A DNA stretch of 64,000 bases, taken from positions 25,117-89,116 of the forward strand of contig NZ_SRZY01000001.1 of NCBI RefSeq assembly GCF_006476045.1, written 5' to 3'. Each line of letters starts with the position of its first letter. The stretch's first letter is position 1. This document shows positions 48,001-56,396 of the stretch, in pieces. A model generated the notes under the pieces. The model was not told the DNA's origin. It saw only the letters and a program-made list of their open reading frames with translations, and ran no database searches. The position numbers and the translations under genes were made by a program. Source of the DNA: Sphingobacterium lumbrici (GTDB lineage: Bacteria > Bacteroidota > Bacteroidia > Sphingobacteriales > Sphingobacteriaceae).

Positions 48001-49469
48001 ACTACTTAAAGACACAGTATCGGATAGAAAATCAACCTGCAATGGTGCAAAATAATACGGTGATGCTTCAAAACCTGAAACTCTTTGATGCTAAAGGAAA
48101 TACAGCAACAGCCAATGGAATTATCGACTTAGCAAAACTGATCAATCCATATATTGACGTGAATGTGGCTGGAAATAATTTCATGATCTTGAACACCAAT
48201 TACAAGGACAACAACCTGTATTATGGTACAGCTTATGCCACGGGGAAATTTAGATTTAAAGGCTTTACTTCGGCGATAGATATCGACATCGATGCCAAAT
48301 CTGAAGCGAATACAGTACTTACTATTCCTTTTAATAGCGCGATGACTATCGCAGAAAGTGATTTTATCTATTTCATCGGCCCCGATACCACTGAAAATAA
48401 TAAGAAAGGAACCAAAAACTTATTTACCGGTCTTACGATGAATATGGACTTAGAACTTACTCCCGAAGCAGAGCTTAACCTGCAAACAAATCTAGGTTCA
48501 CTAAAAGGTAGTGGTGCGGGCGAAGTTACCTTACGGATTTCCAGTTTGGGAGATTTTGAAATGTTTGGTGACTATGTCGCCAATTCGGGGAAATTTCATT
48601 TTACAGCGCAAGATTTCATCAATAAATACTTTGATATTAAAGAAGGTGGAACTGTTCGCTGGACGGGAAACCCCAGGGAGGCTGTCATTAACCTCAATGC
48701 AATATATCAACAGCGAACAGCTGTCGGCCCGTTATATAACGCCGCGGGTCGTTCGGGAGAAGATGAACGTGTGCTTGCACAAGCAGACATGATTATCAAA
48801 GGTACATTACAACAACCTGATATTACTTTTGACTTGAATTTTCCGCAAAACCCTTACATTAAGGATCAATTGCAAAGTTATTTGAGTGATGTAAACAATA
48901 TTAATCAGCAAGCACTGAGTTTAATCGTACGCCGGAGTTTCACACCGAGCTCAACCAATGATGTTGGGCGGGAAGTAAATAACACGTTATTATCAGCCGG
49001 AACCGAAATTGCTTTTAATCAACTCAATAACATCATTTCTCAATCGTTAAACGTTAATTTTTTCGATCTCAATATCCGCTCGTTAAATGACGCATCTGCA
49101 TCCGTTCGTTTATTAAATGATCGGCTTGTCTTGACGGGAGGGATTACCGACCGCCGCAATTACCAAGCCACAGACCTTACATTTTTTAGCGAAGGGGTCA
49201 CGACCGATGCCGAGCTCACATACCGCTTACGTAAAGACGGACATCTTTTGCTTAGGGCGTACAACCGACCCTATACCCGCAATTTCTTAATACGAGCAAA
49301 TGATGCTGAATATATCAGCGCATTGGGACTGGTTTATCGGCAAGAATTTAATTCTATTCAAGAATTTTGGCGTAGACTTTGGTATTGGAGCAGCAAAAAA
49401 GAAGATAACCCCAAAGAAAACACACACCCGTATACGGATAAGAAATCTAAAATCATACAATCAAAATAG
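45006..49469 (+). CDS. tamB: TamB/AsmA-like envelope protein
   Basis: 1487 residues. An N-terminal signal anchor (about 13-40, ILKITLITLTSILLLVILT) is followed by a long repetitive beta-helical body (periodic short strands such as the L-x-G-x-I type) and a C-terminal DUF490/TamB domain (about 1050-1450, for example GSGAGEVTLRISSLGDFEMFG and YQQRTAVGPLYNAAG). This family spans the periplasm and is tied to lipid movement to, and protein assembly in, the outer membrane. The start is TTG 45006: a TGA at 44976 is in frame upstream and no ATG lies between. Ends within a bidirectional terminator. Confidence 0.88.
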   Translation: MRTKNILDYKNIKKILKITLITLTSILLLVILTLFSLQFSTVQTYVSKKVAAYLSEQLDSEIRIHRVYFKPFSAIQLQKFELLDNKGNQIIYVENLEAHLVLHKFFNKKIRIEEIKLKNAYIDFQIYKDSTNFSKVITYFSSKDKKLKTSSKGKLELSLDKIVLENNHIRLVNHRFKHHNRGVDFSDLDITHLSGIFDNIKLDISHITATISKLTFKEKSGLHLQELSTDASYSDRSMEFNKFHLVTNNSELRDYLLFEYENIKDFQNFIHKVHVTSRLKNSHVDSRDIEFFAPSMKNVIFQTDIIKATLSGTVANIQAEEVQFKTSNNTELIGQFTIKGLPYIERTLFDFNLNKLHTHPDDIEYLIPLLANRKIFKLPEQVHRFNGVTFQGKFQGLYTDFLVNGTFKTALGELNTTSKINIKNKLSYSGHVQSDNFQIGKLINTEVIENTGLDLKYEGTGLVLNDLTLAVDGNIRHTTIKNYNYDLIALRGNIKDKILSVQGHIEDKNLRLVYASDIDLNSENPTYQLAGKINFAALNRLNWVNKDSIIIHHANLKTNLSGNVLNNVVGGLDADSIQMTTTRGHFNIDKLHFSAQGDQQDRLLTLHSDVVDAKMQGNIDLNTIGAYFSSLAMRYAPAIGIEIKPFNPQNFDLELKIKSFEPVSALLDPSLTLDDGAHLNASFSTTNYTAKFTGFSPSLTYKGIKVTNLAIAENADEDAFSLNVTADKLNFSDSAYINHIAIKNVLANDSLHFNIELSDKQATNYLHLNGNIHFAPNKPAYIKFSPSTILINRENWFLNNDAQLRVSKGKIYINKLLLSQAKQRVQLDGILSNENDQLNMLFDNFSLTSLNGLTNPLGIQLHGFMNGKMEINSIFKQPFVAANIQTTPIIYNDIPIGQLNLIADFDPESGVANVDLKLADTQNRGISVQGNYNLSNDDEPLNLKGNLNETDLIIFQPFLKNLVSNLKGKTNANVSIVGTFRNPKISGMGHFNDAEFTVNYLKTQYRIENQPAMVQNNTVMLQNLKLFDAKGNTATANGIIDLAKLINPYIDVNVAGNNFMILNTNYKDNNLYYGTAYATGKFRFKGFTSAIDIDIDAKSEANTVLTIPFNSAMTIAESDFIYFIGPDTTENNKKGTKNLFTGLTMNMDLELTPEAELNLQTNLGSLKGSGAGEVTLRISSLGDFEMFGDYVANSGKFHFTAQDFINKYFDIKEGGTVRWTGNPREAVINLNAIYQQRTAVGPLYNAAGRSGEDERVLAQADMIIKGTLQQPDITFDLNFPQNPYIKDQLQSYLSDVNNINQQALSLIVRRSFTPSSTNDVGREVNNTLLSAGTEIAFNQLNNIISQSLNVNFFDLNIRSLNDASASVRLLNDRLVLTGGITDRRNYQATDLTFFSEGVTTDAELTYRLRKDGHLLLRAYNRPYTRNFLIRANDAEYISALGLVYRQEFNSIQEFWRRLWYWSSKKEDNPKENTHPYTDKKSKIIQSK

Positions 49470-49510
49470 CGGAAAAGGTCGATTCAAAAAATCGACCTTT
49501 TCCGCTATTT
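49464..49510. terminator. Bidirectional terminator containing both stop codons
   Basis: A perfect 21-bp stem (49464-49484 with 49490-49510) with loop CAAAA. The core GCGGAAAAGGTCGATT pairs with AATCGACCTTTTCCGC. The tamB stop TAG (49467-49469) and the tex stop TAG (49507-49505, minus) both fall inside the stem ends. Confidence 0.88.
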
Positions 49511-51736
49511 AAACTTGCTAGCGAGTGCCGCCAGCTTTGATCCCATATCTGTCTCTGGTGTTCTACCTGAATTTCCGCGCGGGTTATCAAGCTTCTTTCG
49601 AGGCACAACCTTTTCATCTGTTTTCATGGAAAGGCCTATACGATTACGTTTTTCATCCACCTCGGTCACCGTTACCATGACATGTTGCTGTACCTTGACA
49701 ACTTCATGCGGATCAGACACGAAACGATTGGACAATTGGCTTAGATGTACCAAGCCATCTTGATGCACACCGATATCAACAAAAGCTCCGAAATTGGTAA
49801 TATTAGTAACAATACCGGATAGCTTCATACCTGTACGTAAATCGGTAATGCTATTCACACCGTCTGTAAAAGAAAATGCTTCAAATTGCTCCCGCGGATC
49901 TAAGCCTGGTTTTGCCAGTTCCATTAATATATCATTTAACGTAGGCAGTCCTACTTCGTCTGTTATGTATGCTTTCAGATTAATCTGCTTTCTCACATTC
50001 TCATCTTTAATCAAATCGCTTACTTCAACCCTCAGGTCTTTTGCCATCTGTTCTACTAGTGCATATCTTTCAGGATGAACCGCAGACGCGTCCAACGGAT
50101 GGCTTGCATTCCGTATCCGTAAAAATCCGGCAGCCTGTTCGAACGCTTTATCACCTAATCGAGGAACCTTCTTGAGTTCCCTTCGTGAACTAAACGGGCC
50201 ATTTTCCTTACGATAATTAACAATTTGTTGTGCCAAAGAAGGTCCTAAACCAGAGATATAAGACAATATTTGTTTTGAAGCAGTATTTAATTCTACACCG
50301 ACAGCATTCACACAAGACATCACCGTGTCATCCAAGGCATTTTGTAATTTATTCTGATCAACGTCATGCTGATACTGTCCTACTCCAATAGATTTGGGGT
50401 CTATTTTCACCAATTCAGCCAACGGGTCCATCAATCTACGACCAATGGAAACAGCTCCACGTACTGTAATATCATAATCCGGAAACTCTTCACGTGCTGT
50501 TTCCGAAGCAGAATAGATGGAAGCTCCCGATTCATTTACCATCACGAGCGTTACATTTTGCAAGCCTAATTTGCGAACAAAATCTTCCGTTTCACGGCCC
50601 GCTGTTCCATTACCGATAGCTATAGCTTCTATATCGTATTTGGAAACAAGATGTTTAACCGTTTTTTCCGCCTCTATCGCCCCTCCGGCACCGGTATGCG
50701 GAAATATAGCCGTATTTTCCAGTAAATTACCTTGTGCATCCAATACAACAGTTTTACACCCTGTACGAAATCCAGGATCGATTGCCAGTAGTCTTCTTTG
50801 TCCAAGTGGAGCCGCTAACAGCAGTTGTCTTACATTATCCGCAAATACTTTAATCGCCTCCTCGTCAGCTTTTTGACGGGTCAGCACACGAATTTCAGTC
50901 TCCATCGAAGGTTTTAACAAACGCTTGTATCCATCAATTATTGCCAGCCGTACCTGCTTCGCAGCCTCATTAGTCCCTTTGATAAATATAGAATCGATTA
51001 ATGGTAGTATCGATTCTTCCGACACCTCGATATCTAAGTATAAAAACTCTTCCTTCTCTCCTCGACGCATGGCCAACACACGATGTGAGGGGGCTTCTTT
51101 GAGTGACTCCGACCACTCATAATAATCTTTATATTTCAAAGCAGATTCTTCCTTCCCGGGCACCACACGCGAAACAAAAGTACCCTTCTCTAAAAACACC
51201 CTACGCGTGCGCGCACGTACCTCCGCATCTTCAGCTATCGTTTCAGCAATAATATCCCTTGCCCCTGCCAATGCCTCTTCCAATGAAGAAACACCTTTTT
51301 CTACATCGATAAAGGTTTCAGCCTGATCGTTAATTTCTGTTGAATTTTGTGCCAAAAGAAAATCTGCCAAGGGTTGTAACCCCTTTTCACGCGCAACAGA
51401 TGCCCGTGTTTTGCGTTTGGGTTTATATGGAAGATAGATATCTTCTAATGCCGACATCGTTTCGGCAGATCTAACCTGCTTTTCGAGTTCAGGCGTAAGT
51501 TTCCCTTGATCTGTTATGGATTTCAGAACCGCTTCTTTGCGCTTATCCAGATCTCTTAATTGCTGCATGCGGTCACGGATTGACGTGATCTGCACCTCAT
51601 CTAAGCTCCCTGTTAATTCTTTACGATAACGAGAAATAAATGGTATGGTAGCCCCTTCATCCAATAATCCAATTGTAGTACTTACCTGTTTGGACGTAAG
51701 CGCCAATTCTTTCGAAATAATAATTTCGTGTGACAT
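49505..51736 (-). CDS. tex: Tex family S1 RNA-binding protein
   Basis: 743-residue transcription accessory protein. N-terminal HTH-like Tex domain (TIPFISRYRKELTGSLDEVQI), YqgF-like nuclease fold (RRLLAIDPGFRTGCKTVVLD, about 318-337), helix-hairpin-helix region (ILSYISGLGPSLAQQIVNYR, about 500), and a C-terminal S1 domain (KLSGIVTNITNFGAFVDIGV, about 645-715). Basic tail after the S1 domain. Family is certain; its role in bacteria is still loosely defined. Confidence 0.96.
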   Translation of the reverse strand: MSHEIIISKELALTSKQVSTTIGLLDEGATIPFISRYRKELTGSLDEVQITSIRDRMQQLRDLDKRKEAVLKSITDQGKLTPELEKQVRSAETMSALEDIYLPYKPKRKTRASVAREKGLQPLADFLLAQNSTEINDQAETFIDVEKGVSSLEEALAGARDIIAETIAEDAEVRARTRRVFLEKGTFVSRVVPGKEESALKYKDYYEWSESLKEAPSHRVLAMRRGEKEEFLYLDIEVSEESILPLIDSIFIKGTNEAAKQVRLAIIDGYKRLLKPSMETEIRVLTRQKADEEAIKVFADNVRQLLLAAPLGQRRLLAIDPGFRTGCKTVVLDAQGNLLENTAIFPHTGAGGAIEAEKTVKHLVSKYDIEAIAIGNGTAGRETEDFVRKLGLQNVTLVMVNESGASIYSASETAREEFPDYDITVRGAVSIGRRLMDPLAELVKIDPKSIGVGQYQHDVDQNKLQNALDDTVMSCVNAVGVELNTASKQILSYISGLGPSLAQQIVNYRKENGPFSSRRELKKVPRLGDKAFEQAAGFLRIRNASHPLDASAVHPERYALVEQMAKDLRVEVSDLIKDENVRKQINLKAYITDEVGLPTLNDILMELAKPGLDPREQFEAFSFTDGVNSITDLRTGMKLSGIVTNITNFGAFVDIGVHQDGLVHLSQLSNRFVSDPHEVVKVQQHVMVTVTEVDEKRNRIGLSMKTDEKVVPRKKLDNPRGNSGRTPETDMGSKLAALASKFK

Positions 51737-51760
51737 AAAAATTTTAGTAGATCCCTATTG

Positions 51761-51795
51761 AAAAATAAAGCCGTTGACGGTAATACATCAACAGC
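51761..51795 (-). terminator. tatA terminator
   Basis: On the minus strand an 8-bp stem GCTGTTGA/TCAACGGC (51770-51795, one G-U pair) with a 10-base loop is followed by TTTATTTTT (51761-51769). Confidence 0.7.
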
Positions 51796-51823
51796 TCTAA
51801 CATATATTTTAATTCGTTTTTAT

Positions 51824-52339
51824 TCAGGCGTTTTTTACCGAGTCATCTTTTGACTTTTCCTCATCTATAGCACCTGTTGTGTCCTCGCTATTTTCCATCG
51901 TATTTTGATTGGCAAAATTATCGTTATAGCCATATTTGTAATATTCCGATTCATCTACAGGATGCGCTCCGGGATCATGTTGATACGTGTTTTCCGGCGC
52001 AGTAAATTCCGGAAATTTCTTTTCGGCAACAGCCGTTTCCTGTTCATCCGATACATCCGTACCCTCAACTTCTTCAGAAGAAGATATCGACGTATCCTCC
52101 GTTTTTTGACGAGCAACCTCTTTATCCTCTACTGTCACTTCCAAATCCTTTTCAAAGTTATTGATCTGATCCGAAATCTCTCTTTTAATCCCTTCAGAAG
52201 CATCTTTAAATTCGCGGATTCCTTTCCCTAGTCCACGCGCCAATTCCGGTAATTTCTTTCCTCCAAATAACAGTAAAATAACAATTACTATTAACATCAT
52301 CTCTTGGGTACCAATATTTAATAAAGCTAACGTCGTCAT
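51824..52339 (-). CDS. tatA: Twin-arginine translocase subunit TatA
   Basis: 171 residues. N-terminal TM (about 10-26, MMLIVIVILLLFGGKK) with the FGGKKLPELARGLGKGIREF hinge and amphipathic helix typical of TatA/TatE. It then has a long acidic tail (about 60-171) rich in Glu, Asp and Ser with no domain I recognise. TatA oligomers form the passage for folded proteins; TatC is not in the window. The tail is longer than in E. coli TatA (89 residues). Confidence 0.9.
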   Translation of the reverse strand: MTTLALLNIGTQEMMLIVIVILLLFGGKKLPELARGLGKGIREFKDASEGIKREISDQINNFEKDLEVTVEDKEVARQKTEDTSISSSEEVEGTDVSDEQETAVAEKKFPEFTAPENTYQHDPGAHPVDESEYYKYGYNDNFANQNTMENSEDTTGAIDEEKSKDDSVKNA

Positions 52340-52462
52340 ACTTTAATTACAATTTAATAAGGCTAAGGTAAGCGTATTATTTATTTTACCCAATACTTTA
52401 CTGTAAATATTTAGCCATAAAAACTTATTAACAGGTATCCCAATTTGTAGGTATATCTTTTG

Positions 52463-52470
52463 TAGCTTTG
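52463..52470 (+). promoter_or_regulatory. -7 element of the MATE gene
   Basis: TAGCTTTG matches TAnnTTTG and ends 20 bp before ATG 52491. A TTTG at 52444-52447 is only 15 bp upstream, closer than usual, so the -33 assignment is doubtful. Confidence 0.4.
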
Positions 52471-52490
52471 CAGGCTAATTTACGAACGTG

Positions 52491-53843
52491 ATGCGATCAA
52501 GTCTTAAGGCAAATAAAAATTACTATCTAAGTACTATGGCTTTGGCGGGTCCTGTGGTCATCTCACAATTGGGGCACACATTGGTTCAAACAGCGGATAC
52601 CATGATCGTAGGGCACTTTGCCGGACGTATTCCCTTAGCAGCTGTCTCGCTATCACATTCCTTTTTTATGATCGTATTAGTGATAGGTCTGGGCATTGCT
52701 TATGGCCTTACCCCTTTAATAGCACAGGAAAATGGCAAAGCAAATAAAGAAGAATGTACTAAACTACTTTCCAACAGCTTTTGGATAAACTTCGTCACAG
52801 GTATAATTTTATTTTGTTTCGTGTACTTTGGGTCTATGGTCGCAATGGACTATGCGGATCAAGATCCACAGGTCGTAAAAGAGGCTAAGCCCTACTTATT
52901 TTTATTGAGTTTATCCATTTGGCCATTAATGATATTCAATACATTCAAACAATTTGCGGAGGGACTGGGATTTACCAAACAAGCGATGAATATCACCATT
53001 TGGGGAAATGTGTTAAATGTGGCAATAGCTATCGTATTAGTTAAAGGCATGTTTGGCTTCGAGCCAATGGGAATTCGGGGCGTAGGATTGGCAACATTAA
53101 TTGACCGTGTATTGATGATGATAGTCATGATGACGTATGTATTGCGTGCCAAACCTTTTAAATCATACTTGATAAAATTTGACCTGTTCTTTATACAATG
53201 GCAAAGAATTAAAAACATATTGCGCATTGGCGCTCCGGTCGCTATGCAATATGTATTCGAAATTGGAGCCTTCGCCGGAGCATCGGTCATTGCAGGTCAG
53301 ATTGGTGCATTAGAACAAGCATCCCATCAGGTCGCGATCACCTTAGCCGCCATGACCTATATGATGGCCAGTGGCATCGCTGCCGCTGCGACAATCAAGA
53401 CGGGCAACAGTTTCGGGAACAACAAGTATTACAGGTTACAGAAATTCGCACGTGTATCGTACCATCTGGTTTTGATCTTTATGGTTTTTACAGCCGTATT
53501 ATTCGCAGTGTTCAACCAATATTTACCACATCTCATCACAACGGATACTGCCGTGATTCAGCTTTCAGCTCAATTACTAATTATTGCCGGATTATTTCAG
53601 TTGTTTGACGGAACACAGGTAGTGGGTTTAGGAATCCTGCGCGGTATGGGAGATGTAAATATACCAACACTCTTTACATTTATCGCGTATTGGATTATTG
53701 GTTTACCAGCAGGCTATTTCATGGGCATCAATCTAGACTGGGGCGTACAGGGAGTATGGTACGGGTTGACGCTAGGGCTCTTGACTTCATCTCTTCTATT
53801 ATATTTAAGATACAGACATATCATCAAACGAAAACTGGTTTAG
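52491..53843 (+). CDS. MATE family efflux transporter
   Basis: About 450 residues with 12 hydrophobic segments in two homologous halves. The first is ALAGPVVISQLGHTLVQTAD; the second begins IGAPVAMQYVFEIGAFAGAS. This is the NorM-type MATE layout; it exports cationic drugs or metabolites in exchange for Na+ or H+. ATG 52491 is preferred over the adjacent GTG 52488. The TAG stop touches the stop of the convergent SafE-like gene with no base between. Confidence 0.93.
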   Translation: MRSSLKANKNYYLSTMALAGPVVISQLGHTLVQTADTMIVGHFAGRIPLAAVSLSHSFFMIVLVIGLGIAYGLTPLIAQENGKANKEECTKLLSNSFWINFVTGIILFCFVYFGSMVAMDYADQDPQVVKEAKPYLFLLSLSIWPLMIFNTFKQFAEGLGFTKQAMNITIWGNVLNVAIAIVLVKGMFGFEPMGIRGVGLATLIDRVLMMIVMMTYVLRAKPFKSYLIKFDLFFIQWQRIKNILRIGAPVAMQYVFEIGAFAGASVIAGQIGALEQASHQVAITLAAMTYMMASGIAAAATIKTGNSFGNNKYYRLQKFARVSYHLVLIFMVFTAVLFAVFNQYLPHLITTDTAVIQLSAQLLIIAGLFQLFDGTQVVGLGILRGMGDVNIPTLFTFIAYWIIGLPAGYFMGINLDWGVQGVWYGLTLGLLTSSLLLYLRYRHIIKRKLV

Positions 53844-54536
53844 TTACATACAATTTAGAGCACCATCGATGTGAATTAACGGACTGAGATAAGGAATATC
53901 TAGGTTAGCCCCACGCAACAGAAACCACATACCCATCAATAAATAGAGAAACGGAATAATTCTGACGAAGTTTATTTTAAAAATACGTTTGGGTAAAGCG
54001 GTTGCAAAAGAAAATATAAACATCAGCGGTAATGTTCCTAGCCCGAACAAGACCATGAACCAAAAGCTATTCATTACTTGATTGGCATTCATTGCCGAAG
54101 CCAGCGCCATATATACCATACCACAAGGCAAAATACCATTAAGCATCCCTGCTATAAAAGATCCCCCCGGCCTGTATAGCCATTTGCCCATTACACGGGT
54201 AAGAGGTTGTATTGCTCTGGTTTGTAGCCGAACCAACTTGCTGGATTTTTTAGCCACGAAATAAAACAATCCTATTCCAATTAGGATGACACCAGTAACA
54301 ACAGAAAATCCTTGTTGCCATCCCTGTAAGACAGCAAAACTACCAAATATCCCCAGCAGTAACCCAATACAGCCGTAGGTTAAAATCCGTCCTGCTTGGT
54401 ACAGCAGTTTATTGAACGTTTGACGGCATGAGATATGTTGGTTACCTTGAATAGCAACAAGTAGCGGCCCACACATCACTGCACAGTGTATGCTGCCAAA
54501 CAGGCCCATAAAAAAAGCAAGGTAGTGATACGTCAT
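53844..54536 (-). CDS. TauE/SafE-family membrane protein of the cbb3 operon
   Basis: 230 residues, about six TM helices. The first carries SIHCAVMCGPLL, a His-Cys-x-x-x-Cys pattern typical of the SafE-like proteins that sit in cco/fix operons. Mid-protein YRPGGSFIAGMLNGILPCGMVYMAL holds a second conserved Cys. Likely connected to metal handling or assembly of the oxidase. This is inferred from linkage and the cysteines; labels such as sulfite exporter are probably misleading. Last gene of the ccoNO-Q-P-G-H unit, 6 bp after ccoH. Confidence 0.8.
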   Translation of the reverse strand: MTYHYLAFFMGLFGSIHCAVMCGPLLVAIQGNQHISCRQTFNKLLYQAGRILTYGCIGLLLGIFGSFAVLQGWQQGFSVVTGVILIGIGLFYFVAKKSSKLVRLQTRAIQPLTRVMGKWLYRPGGSFIAGMLNGILPCGMVYMALASAMNANQVMNSFWFMVLFGLGTLPLMFIFSFATALPKRIFKINFVRIIPFLYLLMGMWFLLRGANLDIPYLSPLIHIDGALNCM

Positions 54537-54542
54537 TGTGCG

Positions 54543-54968
54543 TTACTGCATATTAAGAGACTGATTGGCAATATATCCCTTTCCATTCGCATCCCAAGAA
54601 ATCTCCAGGTTCCAATTTCCTTTTTCAAAAGAAGCAGTCGGTAACTTAAAAATATTATTCGTGGTATAAAACGGGATCTTCTTATCCAAAGAACCATCTG
54701 AATTTCTTTGAAAACGCAGGGTCCCCCTATTACTTTCCTGCGTGAATATAATAACCAGTGTGTCACTATTCAGTTGAATAGCAGGCGCTGCCCTATCGTC
54801 TAATAAATTTTGTTTACGATTGTAAACCTGATCGTAGTTTAGACTTTGTTCATAGTAATCTTCCTCTACTAAGCTATCGGTATCTTTCGTCACCATATAA
54901 ACACCGGCCGCAATTATAAACAACATAAAAGTGGCTAAGCCCAAAACAATTTTCATTCCCCAATTCAT
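54543..54968 (-). CDS. ccoH: FixH/CcoH-like cbb3 oxidase assembly protein
   Basis: 141 residues. One N-terminal TM (about 5-25, MKIVLGLATFMLFIIAAGVYM) and a periplasmic domain that starts LVEEDYYEQSLNYDQV, the FixH signature, then a beta-rich part ending in GNWNLEISWDANGKGYIANQ. FixH stabilises the copper centre or subunits of cbb3 oxidase. 10 bp downstream of ccoG. Confidence 0.9.
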   Translation of the reverse strand: MNWGMKIVLGLATFMLFIIAAGVYMVTKDTDSLVEEDYYEQSLNYDQVYNRKQNLLDDRAAPAIQLNSDTLVIIFTQESNRGTLRFQRNSDGSLDKKIPFYTTNNIFKLPTASFEKGNWNLEISWDANGKGYIANQSLNMQ

Positions 54969-54978
54969 ATATTATAAC

Positions 54979-56367
54979 CTAAGTTCCTGGAGGTGCTATG
55001 AAAGTTGTTTTCATCTTCTCAACTACCTTCCCTTCAGAAATTACATTTACGATAACATTCGTTTTATATTTTGCTATATGCTCTCTTCTGCCAATCAAAA
55101 AGAAACTCATCTTAGCCGTACCATCCTTCTGCAATCTTTCTATTTTATTAACCAGCTGCAGCTGTAAATCAGGATTTTCGGGTGACAGTTTGAAGGCAAT
55201 ATCCTTTCCGCTTTTATTCATGAGTTCCAGTGTGTACAAGTTGCTGATTGTACCATCCGGACGCGTTTGGTAAGTACTCCCTGTCGCACGAAGCAGCGAT
55301 GTACCAATTATTGAACGGCTAAATATCATATATCCGAATACCCCCATCAATAACGCTAAAATAATGGTATAAAATATAGCGCGGGAGTTGTTTTTCTTAA
55401 AACTAGCCTTATCCTCTACCTCTGCCATCGAATAGAAACCAATGAGCCGCTTTGGTCTATTTATTTTTTCCATTACGGTATCACATACATCAATGCAAGC
55501 CGTACAATTCACACATTCCAATTGTATGCCATTTCGTATATCAATCCCCGTTGGACAAACGTGAACACATAACTTACAATCTATACAGTCACCTTTTCGT
55601 TCATCCGGATTCTCTTCCCTACGTAATTTCCCTCTCGGCTCACCACGATTTTCATCATAAGCGACCGTAAGACTCCTATCGTCCAATAATACTCCCTGTA
55701 ATCTTCCATAAGGGCAGATTGTCGTACATACTATTTCCCGGACGTAAGCGAATACAGCGTAAAATAAAAGCGTAAATACAATAATCGACACAAAACCACC
55801 TATATGTTGATCCACCGGATCGGTCATTATTTGAAATAAAGCATCCGTACCAATAATATAGGCCAAGAAAATATTGGAAATAAAAAAGGAGATCAACAGA
55901 AAAACCGTGTGCTTCAACATTTTTTTCCAAGCACGAGAATCCGTACTAGGGCCTTCGTTCACTTTTCTTTGTTGCTGCCAATCTCCTTCAATCCAATATT
56001 CAATCCTTCGGAATACAAGTTCCATGAAAATGGTTTGTGGGCAAGCCCACCCACACCACACCCTGCCGTACACTACTGTAAAAAGAACAATAGAGACAAG
56101 AACAATCAAACTCCCAAACACAAATATATGTAAATCCTGTGGGTAAAAAATATTACCAAAAATGGAAAATTTCCGTTCAATGAGGTTAAACATTAAAAAA
56201 GGATTCCCGCCAACTTTTATAAAAGGAGCCACAAAAAGGAACAGCAGTAAACTATACCCTACCCCTTGTCTATAATTGTAAAGCTTCCCGGAAGGCTTCT
56301 TTACATATATCCATTCCCGCTTTGATTTTGATTGCTCACCTTGCAGTTCCTTTTCCGTTGTTCCCAT
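54979..56367 (-). CDS. ccoG: Cytochrome c oxidase accessory protein CcoG
   Basis: 462 residues. Membrane-bound ferredoxin-like protein of the FixG/CcoG type, a cupric reductase needed for cbb3 assembly. The first TM starts near residue 35. GRVWCGWACPQTIFMELVFR is the classic motif (about 105-124). Two 4Fe-4S clusters are in CIDCKLCVHVCPTGIDIR and CVNCTACIDVCD (about 260-305). It ends with an Ig-like periplasmic domain. Confidence 0.95.
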   Translation of the reverse strand: MGTTEKELQGEQSKSKREWIYVKKPSGKLYNYRQGVGYSLLLFLFVAPFIKVGGNPFLMFNLIERKFSIFGNIFYPQDLHIFVFGSLIVLVSIVLFTVVYGRVWCGWACPQTIFMELVFRRIEYWIEGDWQQQRKVNEGPSTDSRAWKKMLKHTVFLLISFFISNIFLAYIIGTDALFQIMTDPVDQHIGGFVSIIVFTLLFYAVFAYVREIVCTTICPYGRLQGVLLDDRSLTVAYDENRGEPRGKLRREENPDERKGDCIDCKLCVHVCPTGIDIRNGIQLECVNCTACIDVCDTVMEKINRPKRLIGFYSMAEVEDKASFKKNNSRAIFYTIILALLMGVFGYMIFSRSIIGTSLLRATGSTYQTRPDGTISNLYTLELMNKSGKDIAFKLSPENPDLQLQLVNKIERLQKDGTAKMSFFLIGRREHIAKYKTNVIVNVISEGKVVEKMKTTFIAPPGT

Positions 56368-56396
56368 TATTACCTTACTTCTGCCACTATTGTTAT

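Noticed and set aside
49505..49763. Plus-strand frames opposite tex
   Set aside because: Antisense to the S1 domain end of tex; no family signature.
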